Assembly: GCA_022432975.1 (NCBI GenBank)
Contig: CM039502.1
Location: forward strand, 29,383,133 to 29,447,132
Length of the DNA stretch: 64,000 bases
Origin: Begonia masoniana
Taxonomy: Eukaryota > Streptophyta > Magnoliopsida > Cucurbitales > Begoniaceae
Direction: 5' to 3'
Shown here: in pieces, positions 35,564-45,809 of the stretch
Position numbering within the stretch: the stretch's first letter is position 1
Layout: the number at the start of each line of letters is the position of its first letter
Notes under the pieces: generated by a model
Database searches by the model: none
The model's input: only the letters and a program-made list of their open reading frames with translations
What the model was told of the DNA's origin: nothing
Made by a program: the position numbers and the translations under genes

Positions 35564-36530
35564 ATGGTGAGAGGGCATCAGGAAGAGTCAAGCGAAAGCT
35601 CTCGTGCCATTGACCGACTAACCGAAATGGTGGGTGTACAGTCCCTCATGGTTGAATGTATGATTGCCCGAGAAGACAACGGGAATAATAATAATAATCA
35701 GGGGAATGCTTCACGCGACACCAGTGGAGATAGATTCAGGCGACTCCAGCCGCCTACATTTGATGGACTATCTACTAACCCAACTCACGCTGAGGAATGG
35801 GTCCGGCAAATAGAGAGGATGTTTAGATGGGCAGAGGTGGAAGAAAATAAGAAGGTTCTATGTGCCACGTATCAGCTCACCAAGAATGCAGGATTTTGGT
35901 GGGACACCATCCAGGCAACAACGATTGCGTTAAGCTGGGAGAGATTTAAACGAATATTCTATGAGAAGTATTTTGACAGAAGTACGAAGAAGGAGAAGAT
36001 GATAGAATTCTCTCGGCTACGATAGTATGGATCGGTGGCCGAATATGTTCAGAAATTTGAATCCTTATCCCGCTATGCACCTCATTTGGTGGCCACTGAC
36101 GAAAACAAGGTGCACCAATTTATTCAGGGTTTGAAGCTGGACCTCTTACGAGGGATTTCATATGGGGGATTTGATGAGGCACCATACACAAAAGTGGTGG
36201 CCAAGGCCTATCAGTTGGAGGCCTTAGAAGCGAAGTCCCAGAGACAGAGAGATCAATCGAGAGGGATTACTCGGAATGTTCCTCAACAACAACAACGGGG
36301 TCAAAATTTGCAACCTCAACAGCAACAGAACATGGGCAGTAAGAGGCCCAATGAGACCGCCACTTATCAAGACAAGGGAAAGAGACCAATGGGGGCTCCT
36401 CAACTTTCAGCATGCCCACGATGCTAGAAAATTTATAGAGGAGAATGCAGACTCATAACCGGCCAATGTTTTCAATGTGGCAAAGAAGGCCATCACGTCT
36501 GAGACTGCCAAATACCCGACACGAGACCGA
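35564..36530 (+). pseudogene. Element C Gag
   Basis: The ATG at 35564 opens MVRGHQEESSESSRAIDRLT. Retrotrans_gag motifs are RRLQPPTFDGLS, EEWVRQIERMF, AGFWWDTI and FYEKYFDRS. A TAG at 36023-36025 replaces CAG present in element A. Gag continues at 36035 (EYVQKFESLSRYAPHL) to a Gln-rich linker. A frame change near 36425 precedes the CCHC knuckle (QCFQCGKEGHHV, stop, DC). Confidence 0.9.
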
Positions 36531-36579
36531 ATCAGGCCGTACCTAGAGTCTTTACAATGATGGAGGATGTTGATAATGT

Positions 36580-39500
36580 CGCTTAGCGTACAGCAATTAC
36601 AGGTACAATTTCAATATGTGATGCACCTGCTTATACCTTGTGGGATACAGGGGCCACACATTCGTTTGTGGCAATGGACTTCGTAGTTAGACAAGAGTTT
36701 TGTTGTACGCCGTCAGATCAGCCCTACAGCATTATGCTACCGTCCAGAGAGTTTATGCACTCCGAATAGGTTGTACGGAGTGATATAGTGTCAGTAGGAG
36801 ACTAGAAGTTGTATGCCAACCTTATCGTCATCAGTATGATGGGATACGATGTTATTCTGGGGATAGACTGACTGTTTAGACATTACGCCACCATCAACTG
36901 CAGGTCTGGGCTAGTGTCGTTTAAGCGCCCAAACAAGGTAGAGTTCTCTTATCAGGCAATACCAAGTAAACACAGTATGCTTTTTATATCTTCTTTAAAA
37001 GCTCAACAACTAATGAAGTCAGGATGCATCGGATTTCTGGCCCACGACGTTCAGAGGCAAGGTGAGGTGGAACTTCGAAATATTCTGGTAGGTCGAGACT
37101 TCTCAGAGATTTTCTTAGATGACTTACCAGGATTGCCACCTAACCATGAAATCGAGTTTGAGATTGACATATATCCTGGTGCTGAGCCGGTATCGAAGAA
37201 TCCGTACCGTATGGCATCGATTGAGCTAAAGGAGTTGAAGGCTCAGCTAAAGGAGTTGATGAACAAGGGTTTTATGCGCCCTAGTTTCTCTCTGTGGGGT
37301 GCTTCGGTCCTATTTGTTAAGAAGAAGGATGGGTCCCTATGCATGTGCATTGATTATCGTGAGCTGAACAAATTGACCATAAAAAATAAGTACCCGTTAC
37401 TGCGGATCGACGATTTATTTGACCAAAACTACAAGGGGCTCAGGTATTCTCAAAGATCGATTTGCGCTCCAGTTATTACCAGTTGAAGGTCAGGGCTGAT
37501 GATATTCCAAAGACCGCCTTCAAGACCCGGTACGGACACTACGAGTTCTTGGTAATGTCTTTCGGATTGACTGATGCCCCGGCGGCATTCATGGACTTGA
37601 TGAACAGGATATTCCAAGATTTCTTGGATAAATTTGTAATCGTTTTCATCGACGACATCCTGGTCTACTCCAAAAGTGAGGCTGAACACGAGGAGCACCT
37701 GGCAATTATGTTATCGACTCTGAAACAGCACTGATTGTATGCCAAACTGTCGAAGTGCAAATTCTGGTTGAGCAGGATTAACTTCCTAGGCCATGTGGTG
37801 TCGGCAAAAGGAGTGTCCGTGGATCCAGCCAAGATTCTGGCAGTGAAAGAATGGCCGAGACCGAGAAATGCCAGTGAGGTACGGAATTTTATCGGGGTAG
37901 CTGGTTATTACAGAAAGTTTATCAAGGGATTTTCTGTAATAGCAAAGCCTATGACCAGCTTAACAAGGAAGGACGTCAAGTTCAAGTGGTCTGAAGCTTG
38001 TGATGTGAGTTTTCAGACACTTAAGCAGAAATTAACCGCTGCTCCTCTGTTAGTATTGCCAGTTGAAGACGACAAATTCAGCGTATACTGTGATGCATCC
38101 AAGATTGGCTTGGGATGTGTACTAATGCAAGAAGGGAAAGTGGTAGCATACGCATCCAGACAATTGAAGAACCATGAACAAAACTATCCTACACATGACC
38201 TCGAGCTAGCGGCAGTCGTATTTGCGCTAAAAGTATGGAGACACCACTTGTACGGACAATCATGTGAGGTGTTTTCTGATCACAAAAGCCTGAAGTACAT
38301 ATTTACCCAGAAAGAGTTAAACATGAGACAAAGACGATGGTTAGAATTTGTGAAAGATTACAATGTTGAGATTAAATACCATCCTGGTAAAGCTAATGTG
38401 GTAGCTGATGCACTGAGCAGGATGCCAGCTACTATGCAACCAGTTATGTTGGCTGTATCAATGCTTTTGAGGACAGAGATACAGAAGTTCGATATGGAGA
38501 TAGTTTCTGCGCTATCGGCCATACTAGCAGACTTGACACTACGGCCCACCGTTCTGGACCGAAATAAGGAAGCCCAGAAGACCAATTCAAAGGAGATGGC
38601 TGATATTGTGAGCAAGTTACCAATGGCCTCTTTCGATTTCAGTTATTTGGGAGATGGAGTTCTGAAATTCAAAAACAGATGGTATGTTCCAAAAGACGAA
38701 GAGCTACGGAAGCACATCTTGTCAGAAGCCCACTCATCTTCTTTCTCTGTGCATCCTGGAACCACAAAGATGTACCAAGACTTGAAACTTCACTTCTGGT
38801 GGCCGAATATGAAGAATGAGGTGGCCAAATATGTAGAGTCTTGCATGATATGTCAACAAGTCAAGGCTGAACATCAACGACCGAATGGAACGCTTCAGCC
38901 TCTCCCGATCCCCGAATGGAAATGGGAGAACTTAACGATGGATTTTGTTGTTGGCCTTCCAAAAACAGCTAAGGGCCATAATAGCATTTGGGTCATAGTG
39001 GACAGATTGACGAAGTCGGCCCATTTTCTACCTGTGAAGACGACGTACTCCATGGATCAGTACGCAGAGCTGTATATTAACGAGATTATTAAGCTGCATG
39101 GCATTCTTGTGTCGATCGTCTCAGACCGTGATCCCAGATTCACTTCCAGGTTTTGGAGAAGTTTGCAAAACTCCTTGGGACAAAGTTGATTTCAGCACGA
39201 CATTTCATCCACAGATTGACGGACAATCTGAGAGAACAATCCAAATACTGGAGGATATGTTAAGGTTGTGCGTGCTGGAATTTCATGCTCCTTGGAGTAG
39301 ATATTTTCCACTCGTGGAGTTTGCTTACAACAATAGCTACCAGGCTACAATTGACATGGCTCCTTATGAAGCTCTTTACGGCAGAAAGTGTAGATCCCCA
39401 TTGTGTTGGGATGAGGTCGGAGAAACCAAGCTTATCAGCCCTGAGATATTACAGCAGATGTCCGAGGTGATAGCTGCTATCAAACAACGAATAAAGATTG

Positions 39501-39975
39501 CTCAGAGTTGACAGAAGAGTTATGCGGACTATAGAAGAAGAGACTTAAAGTTCGCTGAGGGCGATGAAGTATTACTGAAAGTGTCACCTTTCAAGGCTTA
39601 ATGAGGTTTGGTAAGAAAGGGAAACTCAGCCCACGGTTCATTGGACTTTTTTCCATTTTGAAGCGTGTGGGAAGCATGGCCTACAGACTGCAATTGTCAG
39701 CGTCTATGGATGGAGTTCACAATATTTTCCATGTCTCGATGCTAAGAAAATGTGTACGAGATCCAACTCAGATCGTGAAACTGGTGGACTTTGATATCAT
39801 GTCGACACTGACATACGAAGAAAGGCCCATACAGATATTCGATACTTCACTCAAGGTGTTGCGCAACAAGGTAGTCCCATTGGTGAAGGTTTTGTGGCGC
39901 AATCATGATGTGGAGGAAGCCACGTGGGAAAGACAAGAGGATGTTAGGGCCAAATATCCAGACCTCTTTACTTAG
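36580..39975 (+). pseudogene. Element C pol
   Basis: Protease ([11 protein letters not shown]) near 36645 is followed by stops at about 36767, 36806 and 36870. RT starts at 36914 ([13 protein letters not shown]), shifts frame near 37430, then continues with [20 protein letters not shown] and [10 protein letters not shown]. The frame 37735-39189 holds the end of RT, RNase H ([17 protein letters not shown]) and integrase ([38 protein letters not shown]). A frameshift at about 39180 leads to the catalytic Glu segment (DGQSERTIQ) at 39098-39511, ended by TGA where element A has CGA. The tail at 39601-39975 ends DVEEATWERQEDVRAKYPDL, a degenerate chromodomain. Confidence 0.9.
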
Positions 39976-40002
39976 GCAAATTTTGGGGACAAAATTTCTG
40001 TT

Positions 40003-40015
40003 AAGGTGGGTAGAA
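40003..40015 (+). other. Polypurine tract of element C
   Basis: AAGGTGGGTAGAA directly precedes the 3' LTR. Confidence 0.8.
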
Positions 40016-42665
40016 TGTAACACCCGACATTTTTGCCTATGTAATTTCTCCCCGAATCATTATGTGGGATTAATTTGGTATTAATACAATGAACGTTTTG
40101 TTGGAAACCAAATCGATGGAAATTATATATATATACATATAAATATGTATATTTGAATAATGGGAGAAAAACAAAACTAAGGTATAAGTAAACAAAACCA
40201 TTAGTTAGAAATGCATGAAGGGGTAAATTGGGAAGGAATTAAGGTTGGTGGGAGGGAGCCAATGGATGGTTCCCAAATGTCCATAACTTGCTGAGAAACT
40301 TACCTATTCTCCTCTCTTCTACGTGAACCTTCACACTCATCCTTTCCTCTCTGTTTCCTCTCTTCCAAACGAAAATCATCCACCGAAGCACCTTCGATCT
40401 TCCTTGATTTTTCTTCTGTTTCTGTCTAAGGTAAGCATCTGCTTATGCTAACGTGTCTGGACAAGTTAAAATGACAGTTTTGTTGAAGTTTAGGGTTTGT
40501 GATATTTTAGAGAAAACTCGTTGTTATTGCATGAAAACATGTTGGTTTGTTTTCTAAAAACCTGAATGGAGTTAGGAGCATATCCTACAAGTTATTAGTT
40601 AGCATTTGCAGCTTGTTTATTCTCCTTACGTGTATGTACAGGTTTTTGCATTACCGAGACGATCAAGAACATCAACTCTATAGCAAACAGGTAAGTTCAT
40701 ATCCGTAGGTTGGCCCTTAAGGCCCTACATCACGGAGATACTAGGTACTACGTATGTCGGGTGGTTTCGGGTAGAGAAAGTTAGAGATAAGTTCTGAGTT
40801 ATCTACGTCACACCTTACGTTCTGTTGTAATATTTTTGTTGTCTGCCATTTTACGTTTAAACACTGTAAATGCTCATGCATACACGATTTTTTGAAAGAC
40901 ATGCAAAAGTTTTCTGTGCACGATTTTGAAGTTAAGAAAGATAAAATCTGACTGAAATGTATTGGTTAAGTGCGGGACGGAGACTGGCCTACTGTTCTGT
41001 ACAGCTCTGTCTGTTTTGTTCTGTTTTTGTTCTGTAAATCTGTTATGTGCCTGTCGTGCACTTGCCAGTTCCCCTATAAGCTCCACTTATACCCCTCTGA
41101 CAGATAAAAAAAATGTTCTGTAATGTCACTATATTCTGAAAAGTTCATGCATAGCATATGCATCACTGTATTTATATGTTCTTACTGAGTTTTAGACTCA
41201 TAGATGAGCTCTCTGATGTAGGTACTGAAACCGTGGATGAGGACTTTGTGCCTCAAGATGATGATTTGATGTAGTTGGCGGATCGAGCTCATGGGGGTTG
41301 GTTGCTGCAGCCAGACATATTTCTGTCCCAAGGTTTAGGTTTTTTTTTTTGTAAAGTCCATGTCTGTAAACCCTACTGGAACTCTGGTGTTTCTGTTTAA
41401 AACTCTGTTGGGGTTCTGTGTTTTTGTTTTAAAAACTCTGTTGGAAATTCTGTTGGGAATATGTAATGTATAGATTCTGATGTTCGAGTTTTAAATCTCT
41501 GTTTGACAGTCGATAGTTGTCTCCTGAAATATTCTGTTGTTGATGTATTTAAAACCTCTGTATTTGACAGTTGAATTTATGTTCTGAAGTATTCTGGAAT
41601 TGTTTGGAATATTTTCTATTTTAGAGTGTGTATGGATTATTTCTGATTTTTGGAGCCATGCAATCTGTTTTCCTTAAATTTTTGTCGTGTTTTCCTAATA
41701 TGTCCAAGATCATATTTTAAATCGTTCTCTGAAGTCTGAAGCTTCCATACCTTCTGTTTTCATGTTTTCTGTCTCCATGTATTCCTGTCAAAAGTTGTCA
41801 ATTTCTGCCTTTAAAATTACATCGCCCGCCCAGTTTATCCATATCCACCGCTGCTTTAAATTCACTTCTACAGCTGCCCGTTCTAAAAATCACGTCCACC
41901 GCTATTTGTAAAATCATATCCACCGCTGCCCGCTGCCCGTTTAAAATTGCATCACCCGCTGTCTTTACAATTTCATCTTCTGCCTGACGTCATCTGTTTT
42001 GTCTTATTCACATCCACCGGTGAACAGTACACTTCTGCCCGCCTCCACTACTGCCACTGTTCATTTTTGTCGTATTCACATCCACCGCTGCTTTTAAAAT
42101 TCACATCCACCGCTGCCTTTGTTTATTCACATCCACCGCTGCCACTGTTCATTTTTGTCGTATTCACATCCACCGCTGCTTTTAAAATTCATATTCACCG
42201 CTACCTTTGTTTATACACATCCACCGTTGTCACTGTTCACATTTATTTAAAATCCACTTCTTCCGCCAGTCTTCAGCCTATGTTTTTCCGCATTTATTTC
42301 CTGTTTATTCTGTTTTTATTCTCATCGTCCATTTCTTTTCCCTGTTCTTCCCAGTCTCTTCTGTTATTCACTTCTGTGATCCGGTTATAAATTAGCTCCC
42401 AGTTTTTAAATCCAGAGAAAGTTTTCTCTCTTTGAGAAGTTTTAAAGGTTCGATTTATAAAAGTCCTCTGTCTTTTGTTCTTTGAACTATAATTGTCATC
42501 CAGTTTTATACATATGTCATCCAATCCCATTTCCAGAGAAGGTTTCTTCTCCCTGTAACGTTCTAAAAGTTTCAAAAAAAAATATAGTCTGTGTTTTTCT
42601 GTTATGTCCCGGAGTGATGGCTTGGCTCTCGGATTCCGATCGGAATCGAGTTTCAGGCCGTCACA
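40016..42665 (+). repeat. Element C 3' LTR (2,650 bp)
   Basis: It carries the GGCC hairpin at 40712-40724, the TGAGT/ACTCA hairpin at 41186-41200 and the ATCCACCGCTGCC array at about 41830-42260. It has no solo-LTR insertion and therefore shows the empty target site of solo LTR 3. Confidence 0.9.
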
Positions 42666-43554
42666 CAATATCCTCCCCTCACGGCTTTGTTTTGGCGAGG
42701 ACTTCCCAGTCGGTCACCCAACCTGGTACTACTCTCGCCGAAGCACTTTTAACTTCGGAGTTCTTATGGGATCCGTTGCCAATCGTGCTCCAAAACGCAT
42801 CTTGCTATCTTGGGAGGGTCTCTTTACATACGTTTCATTTCCACATACTTCCCCAAGCGATGTGAGATTGTGACGACCCCTCTTTCAACGACCGAACCCT
42901 CCGGCACAAGTCTAACCAGGGAGCTGCGGAGTTTTAACCCAGCACGTCATCCTCCGGCCCTAACTGGGCCGCAAAGGCAGCCTCTGAGGATTCGCGGAGC
43001 ACTGGGTGGTTCCACTACATACGTGTCAAGTCGGGTCATCACAATCACCCTCCCTCAGGCGCCCAACGTCCTCGTTGGCCACATTTCCAGTTGGGTACAG
43101 GCTCTGATACCATTTGTAACGACCCCTATTCCCAGCAAGATATTGTCCGCTCTGGGAATTGGGTCGCAACCCAATATCCTCCCCTCACGGCTTTGTTTTG
43201 GCGAGGACTTCTCAGTCGGTCACCCAACCTGGTACTACTCTTGCCGAAGCACTTTTAACTTCAGAGTTCTTATGGGATCCGTTGCCAATCGTGCTCCAAA
43301 ACGCGTCTTACTATCTTGGGAGGGTCTCTTTACATATGTTTCATTTCCACATACTTCCCCAAGCGATGTGGGATTGTAACGACCCATCTTTCAACGATCG
43401 AACCCTCCAGCCCAAGTCCAACCCAGGATCCGCGGAGTTTTAACCCAGCACGTCATCCTCCGGCCCAAACCGGGCCACAAAGGCACCTCTGAGAATTCGC
43501 GGAGCACTGGATGGTTCCACCACATACGTGTCAAGTCAGGTCATCACAATCAAC

Positions 43555-45646
43555 TGTGACGACCCCAGACCAACGCTGGGCCGTCACGGGACTTGACATA
43601 ACGTTCGCTAGGACTTTGACATTTTGAACGTAAAAATTTTTGACTTTTTAAAACTCTTGAACATTTAAAATGGCAAAACGAAAAATTGAAGGCATAAACT
43701 GGAAGACGTGAAGTGGATGACAGGAGTGGATGACAGGAGTGGATGACAGAAGTGGATGACAGGAGTGGACGATAGGGGTGGATGACAGAATGGATGACAG
43801 AGTGGATAACAGAATGGATGGCATAAAGTGGATGACAGAAGTGGATGACAGGAGCGGATGATATGGAGTGGATGACAGGAGTGGATGACAGGAGCTGATT
43901 ATATAGAGTGGATGACAGGAGCAGATGATATAAAGTGGATGATAGGAGTGGATGACAAGAGCGGATGATATAGAATGGATGACAGGAGCGGATGATATAG
44001 AGTGGATGTCAGGAGTGGATGACATAGATAAACTGGAAGACATAAAGTGGAAGACATAAATAAACTGGAAGACATAAAGTAGATGACATGAAGTGGAAGA
44101 CTTAAAGTGGAAGACATAAACTAGATGACGTAAAGTGGAAGATGTAAAGTTGAAGACATAAGGTGGATGACATGAAGTGGAAGACATAAGCACTTTTATC
44201 TCAACACTCCGCCGATCAATCGGCTACCTCTCTGTTTCACATCTACAGAACCTGATAACCTCACAACTTACTACAAACCACTTTAGACACAAAAAAAAGC
44301 TTCCAAAACTTCAAACAAACTCGATTCAAAACATGATTTTTTGAACATGATAGAGATGATGGCAGAAATTCAAGAAAATTGACTGCCTGGAAAGCTCTGA
44401 ACCCTAACCGATCCATGCACAACAAAATAGAGATTCCAAACGATTCTAAAATATTTCAAAAGACAACTATCAACTGTCAAATAGAGGTTTTAAATACATC
44501 AACAGAAAGTTTGTACATCGTTTTAAAAATCTCAAAAGCTGTACAGAACTTGACATAACTTTAGAAAAATACATCCTCACAGGAAATACATTTGTCTGAC
44601 TGCAGCAACCAATCCCCATGAGCTCGATCCGCCAACTTCAGTTACACATCAGCTTGAGGCACAAAGTCCTCATTTGGAGGATCCATACCTACAACAGGGA
44701 GTTCAACTATGAGCCTAGAGCTCAGTAAGAACATGAAATGCAGTGATGCATATGCTATGTATAAACTTTTGAAATACATGAACATTACGTTACATTACAT
44801 TACGTTTCACTGGACAGGAAGGTATAAGTGGGAGGAAGAGCTGGCGCAACAGGAGTACATGCCACAACAGGATATAACAAGAGTACTTGACAGGATACCA
44901 GTCGTTGTCCACACTTAACCATATATTACATTCACATTTTTAACTTTCATAACTTCAAATCTGGTGCTGAAAAATATTTACATGGTTTTCCAGAAAACGT
45001 GTATGCATGAACATATATGATGCTTAAACTCAACATATACAGATGACAAAATAAAAACAACGGAAAACAGAACACAAAAAACACGTTTAACTTAAAGCAT
45101 AATCTACGACCTAACTACCCGAACCAAAACCTAGTATTTCCATGTTGTAGGGCCTTAAGGGCCAACTTATACGCATGAACTTACCTGTTGTCCGAAATGC
45201 AGCAAGTTTTGCACGCACGACAACTGTGGTTCGCGAACCTTTACTGAAGGGAGCAGAAGGAAACAGAAAGAAACGGGAGGAGCAAAGTTTTGGAATTTGT
45301 TTCAAGCACCAGGAAGAGAGAAAACAGAGAAGTAAAGATGAAAATTGCAAGTTGGAGTGTTTTCACGTAGGAGGGAAGGAGGAAGAGGGGCGTGGCTTCT
45401 TCAACAAGTTGTCAAGTGTCAAACACTTATTAGTTCCCTCCCACCTACCTTAATTGGTTTCATATATTGCCCTTCCATTGGTTTTTAACTAAATTACTAT
45501 TTAGTTTGTCAAATCGGTTTTACGAATCACTCACATTCAATTGAACCCATTGGTAAATTCATAAAAACATACATTGTATAAATATTCTCATTAATTCCGT
45601 CTAATAATTCAAGGAATATTTACATGGCAAAATGCCGGGTGTTACA
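43555..45646 (-). mobile_element. Solo LTR 4 (2,092 bp), inverted
   Basis: TGTGACGACCCC to GGGTGTTACA on the plus strand. In sense it starts TGTAACACCCGGCATTTTG, close to elements A and C. It holds a degenerate TCATCCAC array (43690-44190), a GCCGAT/ATCGGC palindrome (44211-44224), a TGAGC/GCTCA hairpin (44710-44724) and a GGCC hairpin (45151-45163). The flanks do not match each other: tcaac on the left, tttta on the right. The right one matches the left flank of Cassandra 2. Confidence 0.88.
44710..44724 (-). other. LTR hairpin HP1, solo LTR 4
   Basis: Sense TGAGC-TCTAG-GCTCA in the full CTTAC...TAG context. The stem equals that of element A and the loop differs. Confidence 0.75.
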
Positions 45647-45809
45647 TTTTATTTTTGGAAACTCCACGAGAGGAATGGTCTTACAAGCCAAAAGTAAAGA
45701 AACTCTACTATAAAATATTGAGTTACTATTTGATTAAGAACTCTAATATCGAGTTTGAAAGGTTACTTCTAAAGAGTAAACTCAATACCCTCTAGAATTG
45801 ACGTTGTTA

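Larger units (their letters stand above)
30464..42665 (+). mobile_element. Ty3/gypsy element C (12.2 kb)
   Basis: TGTAACACCCGG to GGCCGTCACA with the duplication caata (30459-30463 and 42666-42670) inside Cassandra 2. It is closely related to element A in gag, pol and LTR layout. Its 5' LTR is enlarged by a solo LTR. Coding is broken by stops and frameshifts, so it is not autonomous. Confidence 0.95.
30402..43548 (-). mobile_element. Cassandra-type TRIM 2, split by element C
   Basis: The first 62 bp of the left LTR are at 30402-30463 and the rest at 42671-43043. A 71-bp internal region (43044-43114) and the second LTR (43115-43548) follow. The LTRs are about 435 and 434 bp. The PBS on the minus strand is TGGTATCAGAGC (43101-43112). 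5S-rRNA-like blocks lie at 42695-42774 and 43201-43280. The left flank is tttta (30397-30401). The right LTR is followed by atcaac, which does not match that flank but resembles the first bases of the internal region. tttta reappears only after the adjacent solo LTR (45647-45651). Confidence 0.9.

Noticed and set aside
22553..43280. Genuine 5S rRNA genes
   Set aside because: The four blocks lie at the same place in Cassandra LTRs, lack the 5' part of 5S rRNA and carry substitutions; they are transposon-borne.
43648..44193. 181-codon Ser/His/Pro-rich minus frame
   Set aside because: It is the translated TCATCCAC array of solo LTR 4 and has no non-repetitive part.
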